This document shows, one piece after another, positions 52,274-61,190 of a DNA stretch of 64,000 nt. The notes below the pieces were generated by a model. It was not told where the DNA came from and did no database searches. It saw only the letters and a program-made list of their open reading frames with translations. How positions within the stretch are numbered: position 1 is the first letter of the stretch; each line of letters starts with the position of its first letter. The stretch comes from Nocardiopsis prasina DSM 43845. GTDB taxonomy: Bacteria; Actinomycetota; Actinomycetes; Streptosporangiales; Streptosporangiaceae. Position numbers and translations under genes: made by a program. The stretch lies in NCBI RefSeq assembly GCF_000341265.1, contig NZ_ANAE01000143.1, positions 17,728 through 81,727 of the forward strand, read 5' to 3'.

Positions 52274-53692
52274 ATGCCCGCAGCTCCCCCGTCACGGGCC
52301 GGACTCGGCCTGCGAGGCGCGACGGCCGTCGCGCTGACCGCGGCGGCGACCCTGTTCGCCGGGCTCCTCGGCCCGGCGGCGGCGTACGCCGACACGCCCC
52401 CCTCCGACAGCGTCACCAGTGACAACGTCGAGCACCTCGCCAACGTCCCCAAGCCGGACGCGGTCAGCAACACCAACTCCGACCTGGCGTTCACCGGCGA
52501 CCACGTCATCGGCGGTAACTACGACGGCTTCGTCATCTACGACGTCGCCGACCCGGCCGACCCGAAGATCGTCTCCGAGGTGGTGTGCCCCGGCGGCCAG
52601 GGCGACGTCTCCGTCAGCGGGGACCTCCTCTACTTCGCCGTCGACTCCCCCCGGGCCAACGACGAGTGCGGCGCCCCCGCCGTGCCGGTCACCGACCCGA
52701 ACGGGTTCGAGGGCGTGCGGATCTTCGACATCTCGGACAAGGCCAACCCGCAGTACGTCTCGGCCGTGCGGACCGACTGCGGATCGCACACCCTGACCCT
52801 CGTGCCCGGGGCGGACCCCGCGACCGAACTGGTCTACGTCTCCTCCTACGCGCCCTCGGCGACCTTCCCCAACTGCCAGCCGCCGCATGACAAGATCGCG
52901 ATCATCGAGGTCCCGGTGGACGACCCGGGTTCGGCCGCGATCGTCAACGAGCCGGTGCTCTTCCCTGACGGCGGCAACCACGACCAGCCCGGTCTGCTCC
53001 GACCCACCGAGGGCTGCCACGACATCACGGTCTACCCGGCCAAGGACCTCGCCGCCGGCGCCTGCATGGGCGACGGCATCATCATGGACATCTCCGACCC
53101 GGTCAACCCGGTCGTGACCGAGGTGGTCCAGGACGAGAACTTCGCGTTCTGGCACTCGGCGACCTTCACCAACAACGCCGAGGCCGTCCTGTTCACCGAC
53201 GAGCTCGGTGGTGGCGGTGCGGCCACCTGCACCGAGGAGATCGGCCCCGAGCGCGGCGCCAACGCCATCTACTCCCTGGACGAGACCGCTGACGGCGGCC
53301 ACGCCCTGGAGTTCGCGAGCTACTTCAAGATCGACCGCCACCAGGGCGACCAGCAGTCCTGTGTCGCGCACAACGGGTCGCTCATCCCGGTTCCTGGGAA
53401 GAACTACTTCGTGCAGTCCTGGTACCAGGGCGGCATCTCGATCATCGACTTCAACGACCTCAGCAACCCCCGCGAGATCGGCTACTTCGACCCCGACAAC
53501 CGGATCGACCCGGACATCGAGAACGGCAGCACCTGGTCCGCGTACTACTACAACGGTCACGTGTACTCCTCGGACATGCGCCGCGGTCTGGACGTCCTCA
53601 AGCTCACCGATCCCCGCCTGAGGGCGGCCGAACGGGTGACCTACGAGGAGTTCAACCCGCAGACCCAGCCGGCCTACCGCCCCGGGCGGTAA
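52274..53692 (+). CDS. Secreted LVIVD-repeat protein 3
   Basis: 472 residues from ATG 52274 (GGAGAAACC upstream); a longer frame back to 52160 would run through the terminator of gene 2, so it is rejected. Signal ALTAAATLFAGLLGPAAAYA, same cleavage style as protein 4. Very close to protein 4; differs in the insert QPGLLRPTEG near residue 240. LVIVD strands FVIYDVADPADPKIVSEV and ISIIDFNDLSNPREIGYF. Own terminator. Confidence 0.88.
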   Translation: MPAAPPSRAGLGLRGATAVALTAAATLFAGLLGPAAAYADTPPSDSVTSDNVEHLANVPKPDAVSNTNSDLAFTGDHVIGGNYDGFVIYDVADPADPKIVSEVVCPGGQGDVSVSGDLLYFAVDSPRANDECGAPAVPVTDPNGFEGVRIFDISDKANPQYVSAVRTDCGSHTLTLVPGADPATELVYVSSYAPSATFPNCQPPHDKIAIIEVPVDDPGSAAIVNEPVLFPDGGNHDQPGLLRPTEGCHDITVYPAKDLAAGACMGDGIIMDISDPVNPVVTEVVQDENFAFWHSATFTNNAEAVLFTDELGGGGAATCTEEIGPERGANAIYSLDETADGGHALEFASYFKIDRHQGDQQSCVAHNGSLIPVPGKNYFVQSWYQGGISIIDFNDLSNPREIGYFDPDNRIDPDIENGSTWSAYYYNGHVYSSDMRRGLDVLKLTDPRLRAAERVTYEEFNPQTQPAYRPGR

Positions 53693-53708
53693 CCAGCGAC
53701 GACGTACC

Positions 53709-53739
53709 GGGGTGCCGCGCGAGCCACGCGCGGCACCCC
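53709..53739 (+). terminator. Terminator after LVIVD gene 3
   Basis: Perfect 13-base-pair stem GGGGTGCCGCGCG with CGCGCGGCACCCC, loop AGCCA. Confidence 0.86.
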
Positions 53740-53786
53740 CGCGTGCTGTCACCCCCACCCCCAACCCCCACCAGGAAGGCAGACCC

Positions 53787-55151
53787 ATGCGCACCTCCCC
53801 GCGCCGCGTCGCCGCAGTGGCGACGGCCGCGGCCGCGACGCTGTTCGCCGGGCTCCTCGGCCCGGCGGCGGCGTACGCCGACACGCCGCCCTCGGACGAG
53901 ATCTCCAGCGACAACGTCGAGCTCGTGGCCAACGTCCCCAAGCCCGAGGCGGTCAACAACACCAACTCGGATCTGGCGTTCACCGGCGACTACGCCATCG
54001 GTGGCAACTACGACGGCTTCGTCATCTACGACATCTCCGAGCCCGAGGACCCGAGGATCGTCTCCGAGGTGGTGTGCCCCGGCGGTCAGGGAGACGTCGC
54101 GGTCAGCGGCGACCTCCTGTACTTCGCCGTGGACTACCCCCGCGCGAACGACGAGTGCGGCGCGCCCTCCGTGCCGGTCACGGACCCGAACGGGTTCGAG
54201 GGTGTTCGCATCTTCGACATCTCGGACAAGGCCAACCCGCAGTACGTCTCGGCGGTGCGCACCGACTGCGGTTCGCACACCCTGACCCTGGTCCCCGGTG
54301 ACGCTGAGCGCGAGTACGTGTACGTGTCCTCGTACTCGCCCTCGGCGAACTTCCCCAACTGCCAGCCGCCGCACGACAAGATCGGCGTCATCGAGGTGCC
54401 GCTCGAAGCGCCCTCGGAGGCGTTCCTGGTCAACGAGCCGGTGCTGTTCCCGGACGGCGGCCACCGCACCACCACGGGCTGCCACGACATCACGGTGTTC
54501 CCGTCCAAGGACATCGCCGCCGGCGCCTGCATGGGCGACGGCATCCTGATGGACATCTCGGACCCGGCCTCGCCGGTGGTCACCGAGGTGGTCCAGGACG
54601 AGAACTTCGCGTTCTGGCACTCGGCGACCTTCACCAACGACGCCCGCACGGTGCTGTTCACCGACGAGCTCGGCGGCGGCGGTGCGCCCACGTGCACCGA
54701 GGAGATCGGCCCGGAGCGCGGCGCCAACGCCATCTACACCCTCGACGGTGAGGGCGCGGACTCCGCGCTGGAGTTCGCGAGCTACTTCAAGATCGACCGC
54801 CACCAGGGCGACCAGGTGTGCGTGGCCCACAACGGGTCGCTCATCCCGGTCCCCGGCCAGGACTACTTCGTGCAGTCCTGGTACCAGGGCGGCGTCTCGG
54901 TGATCGACTTCAACGACCCGGCCAACCCGCGCGAGATCGGCTACTTCGACGCGGACTCGCGGATCGACCCGGACATCCAGGACAACGACACCTGGTCGAC
55001 GTACTACTACAACGGTTACGTGTACTCGTCCGACATCGACCGGGGCCTGGACGTCCTCAAGCTGACCGACCCGCGCCTGCGCGCGGCCGAGCGGGTCACG
55101 TACGAGGAGTTCAACCCGCAGACCCAGCCGGTCTACCGCCCCGGCCGGTAA
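53787..55151 (+). CDS. Secreted LVIVD-repeat protein 4
   Basis: 454 residues from ATG 53787 with CAGGAAGG upstream. Signal MRTSPRRVAAVATAAAATLF then AGLLGPAAAYADTPPSD, whose last part matches protein 3 residue for residue. LVIVD strands FVIYDISEPEDPRIVSEV, VRIFDISDKANPQYVSAV, VSVIDFNDPANPREIGYF. Same Cys set. Long blocks are identical to protein 3 (for example LKLTDPRLRAAERVTYEEFN), pointing to recent duplication or gene conversion. Own terminator. Function unknown; probably extracellular. Confidence 0.88.
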   Translation: MRTSPRRVAAVATAAAATLFAGLLGPAAAYADTPPSDEISSDNVELVANVPKPEAVNNTNSDLAFTGDYAIGGNYDGFVIYDISEPEDPRIVSEVVCPGGQGDVAVSGDLLYFAVDYPRANDECGAPSVPVTDPNGFEGVRIFDISDKANPQYVSAVRTDCGSHTLTLVPGDAEREYVYVSSYSPSANFPNCQPPHDKIGVIEVPLEAPSEAFLVNEPVLFPDGGHRTTTGCHDITVFPSKDIAAGACMGDGILMDISDPASPVVTEVVQDENFAFWHSATFTNDARTVLFTDELGGGGAPTCTEEIGPERGANAIYTLDGEGADSALEFASYFKIDRHQGDQVCVAHNGSLIPVPGQDYFVQSWYQGGVSVIDFNDPANPREIGYFDADSRIDPDIQDNDTWSTYYYNGYVYSSDIDRGLDVLKLTDPRLRAAERVTYEEFNPQTQPVYRPGR

Positions 55152-55167
55152 GCGTCACCGACGCTCA

Positions 55168-55196
55168 GGGGTCGGGGGCCGCGTGCCCCCGGCCCC
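55168..55196. terminator. Terminator between LVIVD gene 4 and the Rpn-like gene
   Basis: GGGGTCGGGGGC pairs with GCCCCCGGCCCC (one T-G), loop CGCGT; serves both convergent genes. Confidence 0.82.
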
Positions 55197-55199
55197 GTC

Positions 55200-56084
55200 T
55201 CAGTCGAAGAGGTCCTCGGGCCGGTCCACCGTGACGGCCGCGGGGACCCACTTCTCCAGGGTCGCCAGGTCCGCGCAGCCCTCGATGCGCTCGCGGACCT
55301 CGTCCGAGACGCCGAACCCGCGTGCCTCCAGCACCGAGACGACGCTGCGCGCCGCCTCAGCCGCGCGGCCTTCCTCCCGGCCTTCCTCTCGGCCTTCCTC
55401 TCGGCCGATACCGACGTACTTGCGGGCGAAGTCGCTCTGCCACTCGTAGGTCTCCACAGCCATCAAGCCCTCCAGCTCCTTGCGAGCGGCCTCATTGAGG
55501 CCGGACAGCACATAGTCATAGTAGAACGCCCGGTTTCGCTCGGGCGTGGAATCCAGGGCCTCCACCACCGCGTTCAGTGTGCGGATATCGGAGCTGCCGT
55601 GCGCGTGGGCGGACAACACGGAGAGCTCCGGCAGATCGCGGGCCTGGTCCGTCCGCGCGATCACCGGCATCCTGCTGGGACCGATGGCCAGCGGTGCAAG
55701 ATCGAACCCGGGGTGCCCGGTTCGGATCGGAGCGGCACACCAGTTCGCGAGGGCATCGGTTGGGCACAGGACCACCAGCAGCGTCGGACATTCCAGGCGG
55801 GTGTGAAGGTTGACCACATAGGCGGGCCAGGTCAGACGTTTCTCCTTGTCACGGCCGTTCTGGCGCTCGACCACGACCGCCATGACGTTCTCCGGTCCGT
55901 CACGCAGGAGGACGGCGCCGTCGGCGTTGAGCTCCTTGGGGTCGCAGTTGGTCATGGCCGTGCTGGTGTTGACCACCTCCGTGTGATGGGGGATCTCGAA
56001 CCCCAAAGATTCCACCAGGACCGGAGCCAGCGCGGGTTGGTTCTGTACAAGACGAAGAGGGATCTCGTGCTCTCGTGTGGGCAT
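55200..56084 (-). CDS. Rpn/PD-(D/E)xK-like nuclease-family protein
   Basis: 294 residues from ATG (complement of 56082-56084) with AAGGAG five bases upstream. DGAVLLRDGPENVMAVVVER then Q..D..KRLTWPAYVVNLHTRL is the PD-(D/E)xK-type core seen in Rpn-like actinobacterial proteins. A middle helical region and a near-perfect triple REEG repeat (REEGREEGREEG near residue 245) follow, encoded by a 12-base tandem repeat (plus-strand unit like CGGCCTTCCTCT). Such repeats can change length by slippage. Cellular role unknown. Confidence 0.75.
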   Translation of the reverse strand: MPTREHEIPLRLVQNQPALAPVLVESLGFEIPHHTEVVNTSTAMTNCDPKELNADGAVLLRDGPENVMAVVVERQNGRDKEKRLTWPAYVVNLHTRLECPTLLVVLCPTDALANWCAAPIRTGHPGFDLAPLAIGPSRMPVIARTDQARDLPELSVLSAHAHGSSDIRTLNAVVEALDSTPERNRAFYYDYVLSGLNEAARKELEGLMAVETYEWQSDFARKYVGIGREEGREEGREEGRAAEAARSVVSVLEARGFGVSDEVRERIEGCADLATLEKWVPAAVTVDRPEDLFD

Positions 56085-56190
56085 GCGGCTCCTTGGAGCG
56101 AAGGGTCCGACGCGCATGACGAATCAGGGCATGGGACGACCAGGGGTGACCAAGGATGATCGTGCCGCGAAGAGCGGGTATGAGTGGGGG

Positions 56191-57450
56191 TTATGCGGGA
56201 CGCGGGTCGAAGAGGCGGTCGGTGGGGGCGTCGAGGACCTCCAGGACGCGACCGGTGAAGTAGACCGTGCCCAGGGCGAGGACGCGTTGGCCGAGGGCCG
56301 TGAGGGCGGCGGGGGAGAGGTCCTCGGCGCGGACGCGGTTCCAGTGGTCGGGGAGGGCGTGCTCGAAGCGCAGGTGCTCCTCCGGGAGGCGCACGGCGGT
56401 CACCGGCACACCCCGGAGGGCGTCGACCGCCCCGGAGACGTCCTTGTGGTCGGGCAGGCACAGCAGGACGTGGTCCACACCGCCCCACAGGTCGCGGGCG
56501 TGCGACAGCGCGGCGGTCACGCCGACGCGGTCGATGGCGGAGTCCACCACGACCTCGGTGGCCGAGCCGGGCACGGTGTGCCCCGACAGGCGGGCGGGCA
56601 GGTTCACGGTGCCCAGGACCTCGTGGAGCCGTGCGGCCGTCGCCGGAGGCCTGCCCAGCAGTTCCAGCATCCGGGTGGCGGCGGCCGTGCCCAGGACGCC
56701 GTTGGCGGCGGACAGGCCCCGGGGCCGCAGTGCCTCGGGGGGTTCGGACGCGGTCGCGGGGTCCACGACCTCCGGGGAGAGCCGTTCGCGGGTGTCGGCC
56801 AGGGTCCCGGCCACGACGGGCGCCACCTCGGCGCTCTGCGGCAGGGTCACCAGCGCACGGGTGCGTTCGGGGTGGACCACGCGGGTCTTCTCACGTGCGA
56901 TCTCCGCCACAGTGTCCCCGAGGACCCCCACGTGCTCGGCGAAGACCATGCCCAGCGCCACCACCTGCGGGCCCAGGAGACGCAGCTCGTCGCGGTGGCC
57001 GCCCATGCCGGCCTCCAGGACGCACACGTCGGCTCCGACCGCTCGTGCGTGCAGCAGCCCGGCCACCAGGAACATCCCGCTGGGCGCCAGGTATCCCTCC
57101 CCGGGGGAGGGCAGGGACCGCCGGGCGGCCTCCACGGTGTGGCCGAGGCCGCGGAGTTCCTCGTCGGTCACGGACACCCCGTCGACCCGGATCCGTTCGC
57201 GGTACCCCCGGAAGCTCGGCCCGGTCACCAGGACGGTCCGCAGACCGGCGGCGGACAGCGTCGCCGCCGCGTAGGTGGCCGTGCTCCCCTTCCCCTTGGA
57301 ACCCACCACACCGAGCACGGGCATCGGCGCCGGATCCAGGTCCAGCTCGGCCAGGAGCGCGGCCGCGCGGTCCAGGCTGCGCGCGTGGCCGGGGGCGCGA
57401 CCCGCCCACTCGGAGAAGAACGGTTCGACGATCGGGTCAAAGCTGGGCAT
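56191..57450 (-). CDS. Mur-ligase/FolC-like ligase, paralogue of folC
   Basis: 419 residues from ATG (complement of 57448-57450). Walker A GSKGKGST, then CVLEAGMGGHRDEL and VFAEHVGVLGDTVAEIAREK, which are the ATP/Mg and acyl-phosphate parts of folylpolyglutamate-type Mur ligases. The C-terminal domain ends LGTVYFTGRVLEVL, like FolC. It could act on a folate-like or other acid substrate; not orthologous to the plus-strand folC. A CATACT -10 element ends six bases before the ATG, so it may be leaderless. Divergent from folC with 111 bases between starts. Confidence 0.85.
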   Translation of the reverse strand: MPSFDPIVEPFFSEWAGRAPGHARSLDRAAALLAELDLDPAPMPVLGVVGSKGKGSTATYAAATLSAAGLRTVLVTGPSFRGYRERIRVDGVSVTDEELRGLGHTVEAARRSLPSPGEGYLAPSGMFLVAGLLHARAVGADVCVLEAGMGGHRDELRLLGPQVVALGMVFAEHVGVLGDTVAEIAREKTRVVHPERTRALVTLPQSAEVAPVVAGTLADTRERLSPEVVDPATASEPPEALRPRGLSAANGVLGTAAATRMLELLGRPPATAARLHEVLGTVNLPARLSGHTVPGSATEVVVDSAIDRVGVTAALSHARDLWGGVDHVLLCLPDHKDVSGAVDALRGVPVTAVRLPEEHLRFEHALPDHWNRVRAEDLSPAALTALGQRVLALGTVYFTGRVLEVLDAPTDRLFDPRPA

Positions 57451-57456
57451 GCCCCC

Positions 57457-57462
57457 AGTATG
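57457..57462 (-). promoter_or_regulatory. -10 element for the FolC-like gene
   Basis: Minus strand CATACT, then GGGGGC, then the ATG: a leaderless layout, or a very short leader with the G-run as ribosome site. Confidence 0.42.
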
Positions 57463-57522
57463 GTCGGCGCGGTGTGCGTCGCCGTACGTCCGACCCCGCA
57501 TCGGAGCCCAGGTGGGGCCGCG

Positions 57523-57528
57523 TACACT
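57523..57528 (+). promoter_or_regulatory. -10 element upstream of folC
   Basis: TACACT, seven bases before GTG 57536, the start of a nine-codon frame that runs into the folC start. The -35 region is weak. Confidence 0.48.
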
Positions 57529-57535
57529 GGCGCGG

Positions 57536-57565
57536 GTGTACACCCCGACCACCGAGACCCCGTGA
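57536..57565 (+). CDS. Nine-codon upstream frame overlapping the folC start
   Basis: GTG-TAC-ACC-CCG-ACC-ACC-GAG-ACC-CCG-TGA (VYTPTTETP). Its stop shares bases with the GTG start of folC (GTGA). If transcription starts seven bases after TACACT, the frame begins at the mRNA 5' end and would be read leaderlessly, passing ribosomes to folC. Whether it is translated is unknown; it may simply be a missed alternative reading. Confidence 0.35.
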   Translation: MYTPTTETP

Positions 57566-58911
57566 GTGGCGCGGGCGCCCACGAGCGCTACGCCGAGGTC
57601 ACCGCGGAGATTCTCTCCCGCGCGCCCGAATCCGACATCGACCCCACTCTGGACCGTGTCCGCACGGTCCTGGACCTGCTGGGTGACCCGCACCGCAACT
57701 TCCGGGTCATCCACGTCACCGGGACCAACGGCAAGACGTCCACCGCCCGGATGATCGACGCGCTCGTGCGCGGCCGAGGCCTGCGCGTGGGCCGCTACAC
57801 CAGCCCCCACCTGCGGACGGTGCGGGAGCGGATCGTCGTCGACGGCGAGCCGATCTCGCAGGAGGAGTTCGTCGAGGCCTACGACGACATTCGGCCGTAC
57901 CTGGAGATGGCCGACTCGATGTGCGACATCCGGTTGTCGTTCTTCGAGATCCTCACCGTTATGGCCTACGCCGTGTTCGCCGACGCCCCCGTGGACGTCG
58001 CCGTGGTGGAGGTCGGCATGGGCGGCAGCTGGGACGCCACCAACGTCGTCGACGGCGACGTGGCAGTGATCACGCCCATCGGGATCGACCACACCGAGTA
58101 CCTGCCCGACACCCTCGACGGCATCGCCGAGGAGAAGGCCGGAATCATCAAGCCCGGATCGGTCACCGTCATGGCGCAGCAGCCGCTTCCCGCCGCCGAG
58201 GTCCTGCTCCGGCACGCCGCCGAGGTCGGGTCCACCGTGGCCCGCGAGGGGCTGGAGTTCGGCGTGACCTCCCGCGAGGTCGCCGTCGGCGGCCAGCAGG
58301 TCGCCGTCAAGGGCCTCACCGGCACCTACGACAACCTCTTCCTGTCGCTGTTCGGCGAACACCAGGCCAGCAACGCGGCGGTCGCCATCGCGGCCGTCGA
58401 GGCCTTCTCCGCCTCCGAGGACGCGGCCGGACTCGACCCCGTGATCGTCGGCGAGGGCCTGGCCGGGATCGACTCCCCGGGCCGCATGGAGGTCGTGCGC
58501 ACCAGCCCGACCGTCATCGCCGACGCCGCCCACAACCCGGCCGGAATGATCGCCACCGCCGCCGCCGTGGAGGAGGCCTTCTCGTTCTCCAGGCTGATCG
58601 GCGTGATCGCGATCATGGCCGACAAGGACGTCGAGGGCATCCTGGAACCCCTCGAACCACTGCTCGACGAGATCGTGGTCACCCGCAACTCCTCACCTCG
58701 TTCCCTCGACCCGGCACAGCTGACCGACATCGCCCGGCAGATCTTCGGCGAGGACCGCGTGCACGTGGCCGCGCGGCTCGACGACGCCATCGACCAGGCC
58801 GTGGGCCTGGCCGAGGCGGGCGGCGAGTTCGGCGGTACCGGCGTGCTGGTCACCGGATCGGTCGTCACCTCGGGCGACGCGATCCACCTGCTGCGCGGTT
58901 CCGGGGACTGA
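57562..58911 (+). CDS. folC: Folylpolyglutamate/dihydrofolate synthase
   Basis: 449 residues from GTG 57562. VTGTNGKTSTARMID is the Walker A of FolC; YTSPHLRTVRERI, VEVGMGGSWDATNV and PIGIDHTEYL, with the carbamylated-Lys motif EEKAGIIK, are all present, and ADAAHNPAGM begins the C-terminal domain. It adds Glu to folates. No ribosome site is seen, in keeping with coupling to the short upstream frame or with a leaderless start. The genes folC, DUF4233 and ndk lie in this order in many actinomycetes; valS, often before folC, is absent here. Confidence 0.95.
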   Translation: MSGAGAHERYAEVTAEILSRAPESDIDPTLDRVRTVLDLLGDPHRNFRVIHVTGTNGKTSTARMIDALVRGRGLRVGRYTSPHLRTVRERIVVDGEPISQEEFVEAYDDIRPYLEMADSMCDIRLSFFEILTVMAYAVFADAPVDVAVVEVGMGGSWDATNVVDGDVAVITPIGIDHTEYLPDTLDGIAEEKAGIIKPGSVTVMAQQPLPAAEVLLRHAAEVGSTVAREGLEFGVTSREVAVGGQQVAVKGLTGTYDNLFLSLFGEHQASNAAVAIAAVEAFSASEDAAGLDPVIVGEGLAGIDSPGRMEVVRTSPTVIADAAHNPAGMIATAAAVEEAFSFSRLIGVIAIMADKDVEGILEPLEPLLDEIVVTRNSSPRSLDPAQLTDIARQIFGEDRVHVAARLDDAIDQAVGLAEAGGEFGGTGVLVTGSVVTSGDAIHLLRGSGD

Positions 58912-58937
58912 AGACCCACAGACGAAGGGAGAACGCC

Positions 58938-59306
58938 GTGCGTACACTCTGCGCCGTAGTCCTCGTGTTCGAGGCCGTCGTGATCGGTCTGGCGATCCCG
59001 ATCGCCATCAACCTGGAGGGTGCCGACCCCGCCGTGGCGGGCGGTGTCTGGGGCGGCATGGCGCTGGCCGCCCTGCTGCTGTCCGGCCTCCAGAAGCACA
59101 CCTGGGCGCACTACGCGTCGTGGGTGCTCCAGGCGGCCTTCCTGTTCAGCTCCTTCATGGTCACCGGGGCGCCCCTGGTCGCGATCGTGTTCGTGTCCCT
59201 GTGGGTCACCGGCGTGATCCTGGGGCGCAGGGTCGACGCCGTCCGCGCCGCCCATGAGGAACGGGCCGAGCAGGAGGAGGGCGCGGGCGTCGGCGGGCCG
59301 TCCTAG
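58938..59306 (+). CDS. DUF4233 membrane protein
   Basis: 122 residues from GTG 58938 with AAGGGAG upstream. Hydrophobic helices: LCAVVLVFEAVVIGLAIPIA, GGVWGGMALAALLLSGL, ASWVLQAAFLFSSFMV, LVAIVFVSLWVTGVILG (four). The position between folC and ndk and the length match the DUF4233 family. Role unknown. Confidence 0.9.
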   Translation: MRTLCAVVLVFEAVVIGLAIPIAINLEGADPAVAGGVWGGMALAALLLSGLQKHTWAHYASWVLQAAFLFSSFMVTGAPLVAIVFVSLWVTGVILGRRVDAVRAAHEERAEQEEGAGVGGPS

Positions 59307-59517
59307 GGCGATCGGGCTCTCCCCCCGCGTCCACGGAGCAAACGCGATAGTGTGACGCACGTCCGGGCAGACGAGCGGACCCGCACGGCGGAACCTCCCC
59401 CCGCCTCGTCCCCGAGCCCCGGTCACACACCCGTTCACCCCACCGCGTGCGCTCGCCACTGCGGGCCCAGGCCCCCTTGTGCCACGCGGGGGTCCCCAAT
59501 GAGGAGTTGAAACGCAC

Positions 59518-59922
59518 GTGGAGCGCACTCTCGTTCTCATCAAGCCCGACGGTGTCCGCCGCAGCATCGTCGGTGAGGTCATCTCGCGCATCGAGCGCAA
59601 GGGCCTGAACCTGGTCGCGATGGAGCTGCGCACGCTCGACGCGGACACCGCGAAGACGCACTACGAGGAGCACGCCTCGCGTCCGTTCTTCGACTCGCTG
59701 GTGGAGTTCATCACCGGTGGTCCGCTGGTCGCCATGGTGGTCGAGGGCGAGCGCGCCATTGAGGCCTTCCGTGCCCTGGCCGGCGCCACCGACCCGGTGA
59801 CCGCCACGCCCGGGACGATCCGCGGCGACTTCGCCCTGGAGGTCCAGAAGAACATCGTCCACGGCTCGGACTCCACCTACTCCGCCGACCGCGAGATCAA
59901 GCTGTTCTTCCCCGACCTGTAG
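59518..59922 (+). CDS. ndk: Nucleoside diphosphate kinase
   Basis: 134 residues from GTG 59518 with GAGGAG ten bases upstream. [20 protein letters not shown] and [16 protein letters not shown] with active-site His115. It balances NTP pools by moving phosphate from ATP. The 211 bases between it and DUF4233 leave room for its own promoter. A classic T-tailed terminator follows. Confidence 0.97.
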   Translation: MERTLVLIKPDGVRRSIVGEVISRIERKGLNLVAMELRTLDADTAKTHYEEHASRPFFDSLVEFITGGPLVAMVVEGERAIEAFRALAGATDPVTATPGTIRGDFALEVQKNIVHGSDSTYSADREIKLFFPDL

Positions 59923-59950
59923 GGGTTCCGGGCCCGTGAGCCCTAGTCTT

Positions 59951-59983
59951 GGTGTCCCGAGGTGCGTGAGCGCCCGGGACACC
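59951..59983 (+). terminator. Intrinsic terminator after ndk
   Basis: GGTGTCCCG pairs with CGGGACACC; tail ATTTCTTTTCT. The best T-tract terminator in the window. Confidence 0.92.
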
Positions 59984-60034
59984 ATTTCTTTTCTCACCCT
60001 TGTACGGTGACGAGGCAACAATTCGGTGTGTTTG

Positions 60035-60062
60035 CGTAACGGGCTAAGTGCTGACCGTTACG
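60035..60062 (+). promoter_or_regulatory. 8-bp inverted repeat upstream of mreB
   Basis: CGTAACGG and CCGTTACG (60035-60042, 60055-60062), 12 bases apart. The right arm overlaps a TACGAT -10 candidate (60059-60064), so a bound protein would compete with polymerase. A second small palindrome ACGACCA-CGTA-TGGTCGT follows at 60094-60111 in the leader. Confidence 0.48.
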
Positions 60063-60154
60063 ATGCGGAGGACTGGATACCTAACGTGCTGGAACGACCA
60101 CGTATGGTCGTGACCGCGCGTCCCCGCCCGACACGGCGCCTCTGAGGACGTTAC

Positions 60155-61189
60155 ATGCCGAACAACCTTGCATTTCTCGGCCGGGACATGGCCGTAGACC
60201 TTGGTACCGCCAACACACTCGTGTACGTACGCGGACGCGGCATCGTCCTGAACGAGCCCTCCGTGGTCGCGCTCAACACCTCGACCGGCAAGATCGTGGC
60301 GGTCGGTATCGAGGCCAAGCAGATGATCGGCCGCACGCCGACCAACATCACTGCCATCCGCCCCCTCAAGGACGGTGTCATCGCCGACTTCGAGGTCACC
60401 GAGCGCATGCTGCGGTACTTCATCCAGAAGATCCACCGCCGTCGCCACTTCGCCAAGCCCCGCATCATCGTCGCGGTCCCGAGCGGCATCACCTCGGTCG
60501 AGCACCGCGCGGTCAAGGAGGCGGGCTACCAGGCCGGGGCGCGCCGCGTGTACATCATCGAGGAGCCCATGGCCGCGGCCATCGGCGCCGGGCTCCCGGT
60601 CCACGAGCCCACCGGCAACATGGTGGTCGACATCGGCGGCGGCACCACCGAGGTCGCCGTCATCTCCATGGGCGGCATCGTCACCTCCCAGTCCATCCGC
60701 GTGGGCGGCGACGAACTCGACCAGGCGATCATGACCTTCATCAAGAAGGAGTACTCCCTGATGATCGGGGAGCGCACCGCCGAGGAGCTCAAGCTCGCCA
60801 TCGGCTCCGCCTACCCCACGGGCGCGGAGGAGCTGCACGCGGAGGTACGCGGACGCGACCTCATCAGCGGGCTGCCCAAGACCATCGTCCTGTCCGAGTC
60901 CGACGTGCGCCAGGCCATCGAGGAGCCGGTCACCGCGATCATCGACGCGGTCCGCACCAGCCTCGACAAGTGCCCGCCCGAACTCTCCGGCGACATCATG
61001 GACCGGGGCGTGGCGGTCACCGGCGGCGGCGCCCTGCTGCGCGGCCTCGACGACCGTCTCCTCCACGAGACCGGAATGCCCATCCACGTGGCCGACAACG
61101 CGCTCGACTCCGTCGCCGTGGGCTCGGGCACCTGCGTGGAGAACTACGAACGCCTCCACCAGGTCCTCGTCCCGGAACGGCGGCGTTGA
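60155..61189 (+). CDS. mreB: Rod-shape-determining protein MreB
   Basis: 344 residues from ATG 60155, GAGGACG upstream. Actin-fold nucleotide motifs: [16 protein letters not shown], the [13 protein letters not shown] strand, [15 protein letters not shown] and [15 protein letters not shown]. It polymerises along the membrane; in spore-forming actinomycetes it guides spore-wall thickening more than rod growth. mreC starts one base after its stop. Confidence 0.97.
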   Translation: MPNNLAFLGRDMAVDLGTANTLVYVRGRGIVLNEPSVVALNTSTGKIVAVGIEAKQMIGRTPTNITAIRPLKDGVIADFEVTERMLRYFIQKIHRRRHFAKPRIIVAVPSGITSVEHRAVKEAGYQAGARRVYIIEEPMAAAIGAGLPVHEPTGNMVVDIGGGTTEVAVISMGGIVTSQSIRVGGDELDQAIMTFIKKEYSLMIGERTAEELKLAIGSAYPTGAEELHAEVRGRDLISGLPKTIVLSESDVRQAIEEPVTAIIDAVRTSLDKCPPELSGDIMDRGVAVTGGGALLRGLDDRLLHETGMPIHVADNALDSVAVGSGTCVENYERLHQVLVPERRR

Positions 61190-61190
61190 C

